In this document: positions 7,339-16,131 of the stretch, piece after piece | How positions within the stretch are numbered: the first letter of the stretch is position 1 | How the letters are laid out: each line of letters begins with the position of its first letter | DNA from: UBA1402 sp964488495 | GTDB lineage: Bacteria > Bacteroidota > Bacteroidia > Bacteroidales > UBA1402 | NCBI GenBank assembly: GCA_964488495.1 | Contig: CAZAUQ010000017.1 | Span: forward strand, 1 to 38,239 | Direction of reading: 5' to 3' | DNA: 38,239 nucleotides | Notes under the pieces: generated by a model | The model's database searches: none | What the model saw: only the letters and a program-made list of their open reading frames with translations | Told to the model about the DNA's origin: nothing | Made by a program: the position numbers and the translations under genes

Positions 7339-8025
7339 ATGGAACTGTCGTTTTTAAAAGAGAAAGTATTTAAAGCCAACCTTGACTTAGTAAAACACGG
7401 GCTGGTCATTTTTACCTGGGGCAATGTGAGTGCCATCGACAGGGAAAAAGGACTGGTAGTGATTAAACCCTCGGGTGTGGCTTACGAAGATATGAAAGTC
7501 GAGGACATGGTAGTGCTCGACCTGAACGGACAAAAAATGGAAGGGAAACTCAAACCCTCCTCCGACACTGCCACTCATCTTGAATTGTACAAAGCCTTTC
7601 CCGAAATAGGGGGTATAGTGCATACTCATTCCACATTTGCGACTGCCTGGGCTCAGGCCGGCCTTTCTATACCGAATATTGGCACTACCCAGGCCGATTA
7701 TTTCAGCCGGGAAATTCCCTGTACCCGCGATATGAATGAAGAAGAAGTGATGGGGGAATACGAAAAACAAACCGGACTGGTCATTGTTGAAACTTTTAAA
7801 AATATCAATCCTGTTCAGGTACCGGGAGTTCTGGTCAAAAACCACGGTCCTTTTGCCTGGGGGAAATCGGCAGACGATGCCGTGCACAATGCCGTTGTTA
7901 TGGAACAGGTTGCCAAAATGGCTCATATAGCTTTTTCGGTCAATCCCAAACTGACAATGAATCCATTGCTCATCAAAAAACACTTTTTCCGCAAACACGG
8001 CCCTGGTGCCTATTATGGTCAATAA
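7339..8025 (+). CDS. araD: L-ribulose-5-phosphate 4-epimerase
   Basis: AraD converts L-ribulose 5-phosphate to D-xylulose 5-phosphate, the last arabinose-specific step. The start is set at 7339 (MELSFLKEKV), giving 228 residues. An in-frame ATG 36 bases upstream overlaps araR and adds twelve residues with no family match. With the chosen start the key residues take nearly the numbering of the Escherichia coli enzyme: D76, H95 and H97 (VHTHST), D120, H169 (KNHGP) as zinc ligand, and Y226 close to the C-terminus (GPGAYYGQ). The class II aldolase/epimerase motifs TWGNVS and KPSGV are present. It acts in the cytoplasm and lies in one run with araR, araA, araB and tkt. Confidence 0.95.
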   Translation: MELSFLKEKVFKANLDLVKHGLVIFTWGNVSAIDREKGLVVIKPSGVAYEDMKVEDMVVLDLNGQKMEGKLKPSSDTATHLELYKAFPEIGGIVHTHSTFATAWAQAGLSIPNIGTTQADYFSREIPCTRDMNEEEVMGEYEKQTGLVIVETFKNINPVQVPGVLVKNHGPFAWGKSADDAVHNAVVMEQVAKMAHIAFSVNPKLTMNPLLIKKHFFRKHGPGAYYGQ

Positions 8026-8064
8026 TTATCCAAAACACTATTAATAAACAAAACTTACCTTATT

Positions 8065-9567
8065 ATGAATTATCGCGATCTTGAAGTATGGTTCATTACC
8101 GGTGCACAATTGTTGTACGGTGGTGATGCAGTTGTGGCTGTTGATACACATTCCAATGAAATGGTAAAAGGCTTGAACGATTCCGGCAGATTGCCTGTTA
8201 AAGTGGTTTACAAAGGAACCGTCAATTCCTCTGACGAAATATCGGCTGCTTTCAGAGCTGCCAATGCCGACACGAAATGTATAGGTGTAATTACCTGGAT
8301 GCATACTTTTTCTCCGGCCAAAATGTGGATACACGGCCTGATGGATTTCAAAAAACCTTTGTTGCATTTACATACTCAATACAACGAAAAGATTCCCTGG
8401 GATACCATGGACATGGATTTCATGAATCTGAATCAAAGTGCTCACGGAGATCGCGAATTTGGCCATATCACCAGCCGTCTTCGTAAACCCCGCAAAGTGG
8501 TAGTAGGCTATTGGAAAGACAAGGCCACCCAGGATAAAATTGCCGTCTGGATGCGCGTATGCGCCGGCTGGGCTGATGCTCAGAACATGCGCATCATTCG
8601 CTTCGGTGATAACATGAACAACGTGGCTGTAACCGATGGCGATAAGGTAGAGGCCGAAATTCGCCTGGGTTACCATGTGGACAATGCCCCCATTGCTAAA
8701 TTGGTGCCTTACGTCAACGCTGTTACTGATGCTGAGATTGATGCACTGATCCTGGAATACGAAAAACTCTACGATATTGCTCCCGATGCAGCCAGGGGCG
8801 GTGAAAACCATAACCATCTGCGCGCTGCAGCCGCTCAGGAAATCGGACTGCGCCGTTTTCTGGATGATAAAGGAGCCAAAGCCTTTACTTCCAGTTTCGA
8901 CGAATTGGAAGGCATGGACCAACTCATGGGCTTTGCCGCTCAACGCCTGATGGCCGAAGGTTACGGTTTCGGTGCCGAAGGAGACTGGAAAACAGCCGCT
9001 CTGGTCAGAACCATGTACGTTATGAGCCAGGGGCTCGAAGGAGGTGGTTCATTCCTGGAAGACTACACCCTGAATTTTGACGGTGAAAACAGTTCCGTAC
9101 TTCAGGCGCATATGTTGGAAATCAGTCCCGCTATTTCGAAAGCAAAACCCAAAATACAGGTACATTTTCTGGGTATAGGCGATGCCGGTACCTGTGCCCG
9201 CTTAGTCTTTACCGCTCACGAAGGCGAAGGTGTCGCCTGTACCATAGTGGATATGGGCAATCGTTTTCGTATGATCGTAAACGACGTGAAGGTTATCAAA
9301 CCCAAAGCTCTGCCTAAATTGCCCGTGGCCAGTGCGCTCTGGATTCCACAACCAAATTTCGAAGTGGGAGCAGGAGCCTGGATTCTTGCCGGTGGTACCC
9401 ACCATTCCAGTTTCTCTTTCTCACTCACCAAAGAATATATGGAAGATTACGCTGAAATCGCCGATATCGAATTGTTGCTGATTGACAAAGATACAACCAT
9501 ACGTCAGTTCAAACAGGATATGCGTACCAACGAAGTCTATTATATGTTGAACAAAGCCTTGCGCTAA
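8065..9567 (+). CDS. araA: L-arabinose isomerase
   Basis: AraA isomerises L-arabinose to L-ribulose using a divalent metal, typically manganese. The protein is 500 residues, the length of the Escherichia coli enzyme, and starts with the family block EVWFITGAQLLYGG. The metal and catalytic residues are visible: E305 in GFGAEGDW, E332 in SFLEDYT, H349 in QAHMLE and H446/H447 in GGTHHSSFS. The gene lies 39 bases after araD and 10 bases before araB, in a single cytoplasmic pathway operon. Nothing appears truncated or unusual. Confidence 0.97.
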   Translation: MNYRDLEVWFITGAQLLYGGDAVVAVDTHSNEMVKGLNDSGRLPVKVVYKGTVNSSDEISAAFRAANADTKCIGVITWMHTFSPAKMWIHGLMDFKKPLLHLHTQYNEKIPWDTMDMDFMNLNQSAHGDREFGHITSRLRKPRKVVVGYWKDKATQDKIAVWMRVCAGWADAQNMRIIRFGDNMNNVAVTDGDKVEAEIRLGYHVDNAPIAKLVPYVNAVTDAEIDALILEYEKLYDIAPDAARGGENHNHLRAAAAQEIGLRRFLDDKGAKAFTSSFDELEGMDQLMGFAAQRLMAEGYGFGAEGDWKTAALVRTMYVMSQGLEGGGSFLEDYTLNFDGENSSVLQAHMLEISPAISKAKPKIQVHFLGIGDAGTCARLVFTAHEGEGVACTIVDMGNRFRMIVNDVKVIKPKALPKLPVASALWIPQPNFEVGAGAWILAGGTHHSSFSFSLTKEYMEDYAEIADIELLLIDKDTTIRQFKQDMRTNEVYYMLNKALR

Positions 9568-9577
9568 ATCATTCGTT

Positions 9578-11254
9578 ATGAAAAAATACGTTATAGGACT
9601 GGATTACGGAACCGACTCTTGTCGTGCTCTGGTAGTCGATGCCCTCACTGGTGAAGAATTGGGTACTTCTGTACGCTATTATCCCAGGTGGGCCGAAGGC
9701 AAGTATTGCCAGCCTACGGCTAACCAATACCGTCAACATCCCAAAGATTACCTGGAATGCCTGGAAGCCTCCGTCAAAGAAGCCTTAGCCAATTGCGAGC
9801 CTTCCGTTGCCGAAAATGTAATCGGAATGTCTTTTGATACCACCGGCAGTACTCCTGTTTTTACCGATAAACTAGGCCAGCCTTTATCACTTTCTCCCGA
9901 ATTTGCAGAGAATCCCAATGCTATGTTTATTCTGTGGAAAGATCACACAGCTATCAAAGAAGCCGCAGAAATCAACGAACTGGCCAAAAAATGGGAAATA
10001 GATTATACGGCTTACGAAGGTGGCATATATTCTTCGGAATGGTTCTGGGCAAAAATTCTGCACATTCTGCGCAACGACCAGAGTGTACGCAAAGCCGCCT
10101 ATTCTGTAGCTGAACATTGTGATTGGCTGCCTGCCTATATTTGCGGCACGACTCAACCGGAAACAATGAAACGCAGTCGTTGTGCCGCAGGCCACAAAGC
10201 CATGTGGCATGAGAAATGGGGAGGTTTACCGGCAGAAGATTTCCTGACCGAACTCGATCCTTTACTGAGCGGCTACCGTGACCGTCTGTACAAAGATACT
10301 TACACCAGTGATACCTGCGTTGGTCATCTCAGCGAAGAATGGGCCAAACGACTTGGGCTGACCACCAAAGTGGCCGTCGGTGTTGGTGCTTTTGATTGCC
10401 ACATGGGTGCAGTGGGAGCAGAAATTGTTCCTAACGCCTGGGTCAGGGTGATCGGTACTTCCACCTGCGATATAGTAACTGCTTCTTACAAAGAAATGGG
10501 CGATAAGCTGGTCAAAGGTATTTGCGGACAGGTAGATGGTTCCGTAATACCCGGTTACATAGGCTTGGAAGCTGGTCAATCGGCTTTCGGGGATATTTAT
10601 GCCTGGTTCAAACGCGTGTTGGCCTGGCCGGTGGAAGAAATCATCGCCAAGTCGGATCTGCTGGACATCAAAACCAAGCAAATGCTGGTGGATGAAGCGC
10701 TGGACAAAATGATACCTCTGCTTTCGGAACAGGCTGCCAAAGTCGATCCGAACCAAAGTACCGTATTGGCCACCGACTGGATGAACGGACGGCGTACACC
10801 CGATGCCAGTCAGCTGGTGATGGGCAGTATCACGGGTCTGACCCTGGGAACTACGGCTCCCATGATTTTCAGGGCGCTGGTCGAAGCTTCTGCTTTTGGA
10901 TCCAAAGCCATCGCTGACCGCTTCGAACAGGAAGGAGTTAAAATCGACACCGTCATTGGTATTGGCGGAATCTCACTGAAATCGCCCCTGGTTATGCAAA
11001 TTATGGCCGACGTATTCAATCAGCCCATCAAAGTGGCCCGTTGCGAACAAACCTGTGCCTTCGGCGCTGCCATGTTTGCCGCTGTAGTAGCCGGAGTGTA
11101 CGACAAGGTAGAAAACGCTCAGATATCTATGGGACAAGGCTTCACCAAAGAGTATCGCCCCAATCCCGAAATGGTTCAATTTTACGAAGCCAAATACCGG
11201 GAATATTGTCAATTGGGCGAACTGACTGAAAAAGCATTTTATTCAACTATTTGA
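9578..11254 (+). CDS. araB: L-ribulokinase
   Basis: AraB phosphorylates L-ribulose with ATP to L-ribulose 5-phosphate. The 558-residue protein is a FGGY-family kinase of the ribulokinase type: N-terminal ATP-fold motif GLDYGTDSCRALVVD (residues 7-21), substrate region MSFDTTGSTP (84-93) and LWKDHTA (119-125), the catalytic Asp D273 in GVGAFDCHMGAVG, and a second ATP-binding block GIGGISLKSPLVMQI near the C-terminus. It starts 10 bases after araA and is followed by transketolase after 15 bases. Substrate is set by the araA and araD neighbours as well as by sequence; glycerol or xylulose kinase is much less likely. Confidence 0.96.
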   Translation: MKKYVIGLDYGTDSCRALVVDALTGEELGTSVRYYPRWAEGKYCQPTANQYRQHPKDYLECLEASVKEALANCEPSVAENVIGMSFDTTGSTPVFTDKLGQPLSLSPEFAENPNAMFILWKDHTAIKEAAEINELAKKWEIDYTAYEGGIYSSEWFWAKILHILRNDQSVRKAAYSVAEHCDWLPAYICGTTQPETMKRSRCAAGHKAMWHEKWGGLPAEDFLTELDPLLSGYRDRLYKDTYTSDTCVGHLSEEWAKRLGLTTKVAVGVGAFDCHMGAVGAEIVPNAWVRVIGTSTCDIVTASYKEMGDKLVKGICGQVDGSVIPGYIGLEAGQSAFGDIYAWFKRVLAWPVEEIIAKSDLLDIKTKQMLVDEALDKMIPLLSEQAAKVDPNQSTVLATDWMNGRRTPDASQLVMGSITGLTLGTTAPMIFRALVEASAFGSKAIADRFEQEGVKIDTVIGIGGISLKSPLVMQIMADVFNQPIKVARCEQTCAFGAAMFAAVVAGVYDKVENAQISMGQGFTKEYRPNPEMVQFYEAKYREYCQLGELTEKAFYSTI

Positions 11255-11269
11255 TATTAACTAAACTAT

Positions 11270-13291
11270 ATGAATTCAACTGCATTAATGAACAAAGCGG
11301 CCGACAACATTCGCATTTTGGCTGCCTCTATGGTTGAAAAAGCAAAATCAGGCCATCCCGGAGGGGCAATGGGCGGAGCTGACTTTATCAACGTACTTTT
11401 TTCTGAATACTTGATGTACGATCCTCATAATCCTGCCTGGGAAGGACGCGATCGTTTTTTCCTTGATCCCGGACACATGTCACCCATGTTGTATTCGGTG
11501 CTGGCTATGAGCGGAAAATATTCTATGGAAGAGCTGGCACAGTTCCGTCAATGGGGCAGTCCCACACCAGGCCATCCCGAAGTGGATATACAGAGAGGTA
11601 TAGAAAACACCTCAGGCCCACTGGGTCAGGGACATACTTATGCTGTTGGTGCCGCCATTGCCGCTAAGTTTTTACAAAGTAAATTCGGCGAACAGATGAA
11701 TCAGACCATATACTCCTTTATCTCTGACGGAGGCGTACAGGAAGAGATTTCACAGGGAGCCGGACGTTTGGCAGGTCACCTTGGTCTTGACAATCTTATC
11801 ATGTTCTACGATTCAAACGGTATTCAGCTCTCTACAGGAGTATCGGCTGTTACCAGCGAAAATACGGCTGCCAAGTATAAAGCCTGGGGTTGGAAAGTGC
11901 TGGAAATCAATGGAAATGATGTGGCTGATATTCGTAAAGCACTGAATGAAGCCAAAAAAGCCAGCGGACAACCCACCCTGATAATTGGCAAGACCATCAT
12001 GGGTAAAGGCAGTCTTACAGAAGAAGGTAAATCCTTCGAAAATCAATGCTCCACCCATGGTATGCCCTTGGGCGAAGCCGGAGCCAGTTACGCTAAAACC
12101 ATAGAAAATCTGGGAGGCAATCCCGCTGATCCTTTCCGCATTTTCCCCGAAGTGGCAACACTCTATGCCAACAGACGAAAGGAATTGGAAGAAATAATGC
12201 TGGATAAGAAAGCCAAAAAAGCTGCCTGGGCTGTTCAGAATCCTGCATTAGCCCAAAAAATGCAAGACTGGTTCAACAAGGTCGTTCCTCAGATCAACTG
12301 GGAAGCCATAGAACAAAAAGAAGGTATTGCCACCCGCGCTGCTTCTGCTGCAGTTCTTGGCACTCTGGCCACTCAGGTTGAGAATATGATAGTGGCATCG
12401 GCTGACTTATCTAATTCGGACAAAACTGATGGTTTCCTCAAAAAAACCAGGGCAATGACCAAAGGCGATTTCGGCGGAGCCTTTCTGCAAGCCGGTGTTG
12501 CCGAGCTTACCATGGCATGTGTCTGTATCGGTATGGGCCTGCATGGTGGTGTTATTCCTGCCTGCGGAACCTTCTTTGTATTTTCCGACTATATGAAACC
12601 GGCCGTTCGTATGGCTGCTTTGATGGAAGTTCCCGTAAAATTCATCTGGACTCACGATGCCTTTAGGGTAGGTGAGGACGGCCCTACTCACGAACCCGTT
12701 GAACAGGAAGCTCAAATACGCCTGATGGAAAAGCTCAAAAATCACAAAGGCAACAACTCCATGCTGGTTTTGCGCCCGGCTGACGCCAATGAATGTACAG
12801 TTGCTTACAAAATGGCGCTGGAAAATACGCATACACCTACAGCCTTTATTTTGAGCCGACAGAATATCAAAAATTTACCCGGCAGTTCTTACAAGCAGGC
12901 ACTAAAAGCTCAAAAGGGTGCTTATGTGGTAAGTTGTGACGGTAATTTTGATGTCGTACTGCTGGCATCCGGTTCGGAAGTTTCCACATTGGTCGAAGGA
13001 GCAGAATTGTTGCGCAAAGACGGAATTAAGTTACGTATAGTTTCCGTTCCATCCGAAGGTTTGTTCCGCAGCCAAAGTCAGGCCTATCAGGAAGAGGTAT
13101 TGCCTGCCGCATCCAGAATATTTGGAATGACAGCCGGTTTGCCGGTGACTCTTCAGGGGCTCGTTGGCGACAAAGGAAAAATCTGGGGATTGGAATCTTT
13201 CGGCTTTTCGGCTCCCTACAAGGTGCTGGACGAAAAGCTGGGCTTCAACGCAGTTAATGTTTATAAACAGGTTAAAGCCTTTCTGGTTTAA
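11270..13291 (+). CDS. tkt: Transketolase
   Basis: Transketolase moves two-carbon units between pentose and other sugar phosphates with thiamine diphosphate and here would take xylulose 5-phosphate made by AraA, AraB and AraD. The 673-residue chain has the expected parts: SGHPGGAMGGAD (residues about 28-39), SGPLGQGH, the cofactor segment ISDGGVQEE followed by FYDSNGIQLS (the first Gly of the common GDG motif is Ser), the pyrimidine domain with TKGDFGGAFLQAGVAELTM-type sequence and THDAFRVGEDGPTHEP, and a C-terminal domain. It is the last gene of the arabinose run: a terminator hairpin follows 29 bases after the stop. Placement of tkt in the ara operon fits the known Bacteroides arrangement. 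Confidence 0.96.
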   Translation: MNSTALMNKAADNIRILAASMVEKAKSGHPGGAMGGADFINVLFSEYLMYDPHNPAWEGRDRFFLDPGHMSPMLYSVLAMSGKYSMEELAQFRQWGSPTPGHPEVDIQRGIENTSGPLGQGHTYAVGAAIAAKFLQSKFGEQMNQTIYSFISDGGVQEEISQGAGRLAGHLGLDNLIMFYDSNGIQLSTGVSAVTSENTAAKYKAWGWKVLEINGNDVADIRKALNEAKKASGQPTLIIGKTIMGKGSLTEEGKSFENQCSTHGMPLGEAGASYAKTIENLGGNPADPFRIFPEVATLYANRRKELEEIMLDKKAKKAAWAVQNPALAQKMQDWFNKVVPQINWEAIEQKEGIATRAASAAVLGTLATQVENMIVASADLSNSDKTDGFLKKTRAMTKGDFGGAFLQAGVAELTMACVCIGMGLHGGVIPACGTFFVFSDYMKPAVRMAALMEVPVKFIWTHDAFRVGEDGPTHEPVEQEAQIRLMEKLKNHKGNNSMLVLRPADANECTVAYKMALENTHTPTAFILSRQNIKNLPGSSYKQALKAQKGAYVVSCDGNFDVVLLASGSEVSTLVEGAELLRKDGIKLRIVSVPSEGLFRSQSQAYQEEVLPAASRIFGMTAGLPVTLQGLVGDKGKIWGLESFGFSAPYKVLDEKLGFNAVNVYKQVKAFLV

Positions 13292-13320
13292 TTAATAATT
13301 GTTTATAGGCTTTATTATTT

Positions 13321-13363
13321 TCGGGAAACTGTGGTATATTTGCCAGGGTTTCCCGATTTTTTT
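13321..13363 (+). terminator. Intrinsic terminator of the arabinose operon, with the next promoter in its loop
   Basis: Outer arms TCGGGAAAC (13321-13329) and GTTTCCCGA (13348-13356) pair perfectly; inner TGG (13332-13334) and CCA (13343-13345) extend the stem after a 2x2 internal loop. Seven T follow (13357-13363). The remaining 8-base apical loop is exactly TATATTTG. Confidence 0.85.
13335..13342 (+). promoter_or_regulatory. Putative -7 box for the DUF362-tat operon
   Basis: TATATTTG fits TAnnTTTG. The region where a -33 TTTG is expected holds only TTTATTATTT (13311-13320). Initiation a few bases downstream would give a leader of roughly 30 bases before the ATG at 13381. Confidence 0.55.
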
Positions 13364-13380
13364 AAAACAATCACTTAGCT

Positions 13381-14313
13381 ATGAACAGAAGAAATTTTTT
13401 GAAGATTTTCGCTTTAGCCGGAATAGGATTAGCCGTAAAACCGGCAAAGTCGCTGGCAGCTCTTGTTCCTGAAGAGAAAAAAGCCGGGCAGGCTGTTGAT
13501 TTGATTGCTGTTATGGGTGGAGAACCTGACCAAATGTTCAAAAAAGCTATTGCCGAATTCGGAGGCATGAATCGCTTTGTCAAAAGCGGACAAAAGGTGT
13601 GCATCAAACCCAATATCGGCTGGGACAGAACACCCGAAAGAGCCGGTAATACCAATCCTTTGCTCATAAGCGAAATCATCAGGCAATGTTTTGCCGCCGG
13701 TGCTTCTGAGGTGACAGTGTTCGACCATACCTGCGACGATTGGGTAAAATGTTATCAAAACAGCGGCATAGAAGCTGCCTCCAAAGCAGCCGGAGCTAAT
13801 GTCTTGCCTGCCAATCAGGAGTCTTATTATCGTCAAGTGGAATTACCTCAGGGTAAGGTACTTAAAGATGCCAAGATTCATCAGGCCATACTGGACAGCG
13901 ATGTCTGGATCAACGTTCCAATACTTAAAAATCACGGCGGCTCAGGATTGACCATCTCTATGAAGAATTACATGGGCATAGTCTGGGACCGCAGGGCTTT
14001 TCATATGAAAGGTCTGCAACAATGCATTGCCGATATCTGCACTCTGAGCAAAAAACCCATACTCAACGTAGTGGATGCCTATCGTGTACTGCAAACCAAT
14101 GGACCTCAGGGTCGTTCCGAATCGGATGTTGTACTTTCAAAAGCCTTATTCCTTTCGCCCGATATAGTGGCTGTCGATACTGCCGCCACTTCTTTTTTCA
14201 ATCAAATTCGTTCTATGCCCATGGATGTGGTCAAACACCTGGGATTCGGAGAAGAATTGGGTCTGGGCACTACCGACTTAAACAAACTGAACATTAAAAG
14301 AATCAAGCTATAA
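13381..14313 (+). CDS. DUF362-domain protein with a twin-arginine signal
   Basis: The 310-residue protein opens with a Tat signal peptide: NRRNFLK (residues 2-8), a hydrophobic stretch (IFALAGIGLAV) and a likely cleavage region near SLAAL. The remainder is a DUF362 domain: KPNIGWDRTPERAGNTNP, VPILKNHGGSGLTISMKNYMG-type core and a late DIVAVDTAA motif. DUF362 proteins are often encoded with or fused to ferredoxin modules, but no reaction is established. Five Cys remain in the mature part (in KVCIKP, IIRQCF, HTCDDWVKC and QQCIADIC, the last with two), with no clear ferredoxin motif. It lies 5 bases before the iron-sulfur membrane protein and upstream of tatA and tatC, so I infer a periplasmic folded, perhaps cofactor-bearing partner of that redox protein. 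Confidence 0.88.
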   Translation: MNRRNFLKIFALAGIGLAVKPAKSLAALVPEEKKAGQAVDLIAVMGGEPDQMFKKAIAEFGGMNRFVKSGQKVCIKPNIGWDRTPERAGNTNPLLISEIIRQCFAAGASEVTVFDHTCDDWVKCYQNSGIEAASKAAGANVLPANQESYYRQVELPQGKVLKDAKIHQAILDSDVWINVPILKNHGGSGLTISMKNYMGIVWDRRAFHMKGLQQCIADICTLSKKPILNVVDAYRVLQTNGPQGRSESDVVLSKALFLSPDIVAVDTAATSFFNQIRSMPMDVVKHLGFGEELGLGTTDLNKLNIKRIKL

Positions 14314-14318
14314 TCAGG

Positions 14319-15896
14319 ATGCTTAGAAAGCTTAGAATTGGCCTGGCCTTGTGCGCCTTTTCAGTACTTACGTTTTTTTTTCTGGATTTCTCCCATCTGC
14401 TTCCGGAAAATATCCATGCTATAGCTATGATTCAGCTGGTTCCGGCTTTACTTTCTCTTTCACTGGGCATTTTACTGGTGCTCTTGCTGCTTACACTCTT
14501 TTTTGGCAGGGTATATTGCTCCATTATTTGTCCCTTAGGCATCTATCAGGATGTAGTAGCCAGGCTGGCTAATTTTTTTCGCAGGAAAAAACTCAGGCAT
14601 AAATTCCGTAAGGCAAAAACGATATTACGCTGGTCGGTACTGACTGTGGTGTTGATAACATATATAAGCGGTTTAGGCTTGGTTCTGGACCTGCTGGATC
14701 CTTACAGTATGTACGGGAGAATGGCTGTTAATTTGTTCCAGCCCTTGTATATGGCGGCCAACAACGGCCTGGAAACTCTGTTCACCGCTTTCAATAATTA
14801 CACCTTTTATAAAGTTGATATTCATTTCTGGGGTTGGGCCTCTTTTGGACTTGCTCTTTTCAGCTTGCTGGTTGTCTCGGTTTTGGCCTGGAGCCACTGT
14901 CGCAGCTGGTGTAATACTATTTGCCCTGTCGGCACAGTGCTGGGCTTTTTAAGCAAATACTCTGTCTTTAGATTGAGTATTGACCACGAAACTTGCAACC
15001 AATGCGGACTTTGTAGTTTCAACTGCAAAGCCTCCTGCATCGACAATAAAAAAGAAAGCATAGATTACAGTCGTTGTGTCAGTTGTTTCAATTGTATGGA
15101 CAGTTGCCGCAAAAAAGCCGTACAGTATCTTCCTGTCTGGAAAATAAAAAAAACGGAAATCAGCAAAACCAGGACAAAAATAGAAACCAATACAAAGATT
15201 GAGACAAAAACAATAACTATAACAGATACTTCTAAACGAGAATTCTTGTCAGTAGTGATGTTGAGCAGTTTATTCCTGCCTAAGGTAATGGCAAGCTCCT
15301 TCAGCCTGGATGTGATCGACGGACTCAAACCTCTTAAGAGAACCATTCCTCTGATGCCTCCCGGTGCCGGAGACAGAAAACGTTTCAATAATTTATGTAC
15401 CTCCTGTTATCTCTGCGTCAGCAAATGTCCCGGTAATGTTTTACAGCCCGGTTTGCTGCAATATGGACCTGAAGGTATTATGCAACCTCAAATGTTGTTT
15501 GACAAGGGCTTTTGCAACTACGACTGTACTTTGTGTACCAAAGTATGTCCCAGCGGAGCCTTAAAAAGACTGACAAAAGAAGAAAAACATCATACTCAGA
15601 TGGGCCGGGTGGTTTTTGTACTCGAAAACTGTATAGTTTACCGTAAAGAAACCCATTGCGGAGCTTGTTCGGAACATTGTCCCACACAGGCGCTCAAAAT
15701 GGTTCCTTACAAAGGACACCTGACCATCCCGGAACCGCATCCTGACATTTGTATTGGTTGCGGGGGTTGCGAATTTATTTGCCCCGTAGAACCTTATAAG
15801 GCTGTTTTTGTAGAAGGACATGAAAATCAACAGCTTGCCAGGGCTTTCGAAGACGAAGAAAAGCAAGATGTTGTCCTGGACGATTTTGGATTTTAA
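14319..15896 (+). CDS. NapH-NapG-like fusion: membrane iron-sulfur protein with internal Tat-like signal and polyferredoxin domain
   Basis: The 525-residue protein has four predicted helices (about 5-24, 36-62, 103-125, 171-193) with a strongly basic cytoplasmic loop (88-100), two NapH-type CxxxCP motifs (C67/C71-P72 and C198/C202-P203) and two ferredoxin clusters (C226, C229, C232, C236 and C253, C256, C259, C263). After a Lys/Thr-rich linker (276-304) comes KREFL (306-310), a hydrophobic stretch and VMAS (323-326), which looks like an internal Tat signal. The C-terminal half carries further clusters: C360/363/366/370, C399/403/406/410, C438 with C447/450/454, and C478/481/484/488, as in NapG/MauM ferredoxins. 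The likely role is passing electrons from menaquinol or cytoplasm to a periplasmic acceptor. The parts are clear; the physiological partner is not. Confidence 0.88.
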   Translation: MLRKLRIGLALCAFSVLTFFFLDFSHLLPENIHAIAMIQLVPALLSLSLGILLVLLLLTLFFGRVYCSIICPLGIYQDVVARLANFFRRKKLRHKFRKAKTILRWSVLTVVLITYISGLGLVLDLLDPYSMYGRMAVNLFQPLYMAANNGLETLFTAFNNYTFYKVDIHFWGWASFGLALFSLLVVSVLAWSHCRSWCNTICPVGTVLGFLSKYSVFRLSIDHETCNQCGLCSFNCKASCIDNKKESIDYSRCVSCFNCMDSCRKKAVQYLPVWKIKKTEISKTRTKIETNTKIETKTITITDTSKREFLSVVMLSSLFLPKVMASSFSLDVIDGLKPLKRTIPLMPPGAGDRKRFNNLCTSCYLCVSKCPGNVLQPGLLQYGPEGIMQPQMLFDKGFCNYDCTLCTKVCPSGALKRLTKEEKHHTQMGRVVFVLENCIVYRKETHCGACSEHCPTQALKMVPYKGHLTIPEPHPDICIGCGGCEFICPVEPYKAVFVEGHENQQLARAFEDEEKQDVVLDDFGF

Positions 15897-15913
15897 CACT
15901 AAAAACAACGATT

Positions 15914-16123
15914 ATGTATTACCTGCCTTTATTACTGGGTTTAAGTACCTCGGAACTAATTCTTATTGCACTGGTGATCCTCTTATTATTTGGAGCCACC
16001 AGGATTCCCGAAATCATGAAAGGGATCGGCAAAGGCATCAAAAGCTTCAAAAAAGAAATGAACACTACCGACGACGAAGAACCGCTTAGCACCAAAAAAG
16101 AAAAAGACAGCGATAAACAATAA
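15914..16123 (+). CDS. tatA: Sec-independent protein translocase subunit TatA/E
   Basis: This 69-residue protein has the TatA plan: one N-terminal membrane helix (STSELILIALVILLLFG, residues about 11-27), the FG hinge, an amphipathic helix (RIPEIMKGIGKGIKSFKKEM, 30-49) and a charged acidic tail. TatA oligomers form the passage for folded proteins carrying twin-arginine signals. It starts 17 bases after the iron-sulfur fusion and ends 8 bases before tatC. No tatB is seen, so a minimal TatA-TatC translocase is likely, as in many non-proteobacteria. Confidence 0.94.
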   Translation: MYYLPLLLGLSTSELILIALVILLLFGATRIPEIMKGIGKGIKSFKKEMNTTDDEEPLSTKKEKDSDKQ

Positions 16124-16131
16124 GAAGCTGT

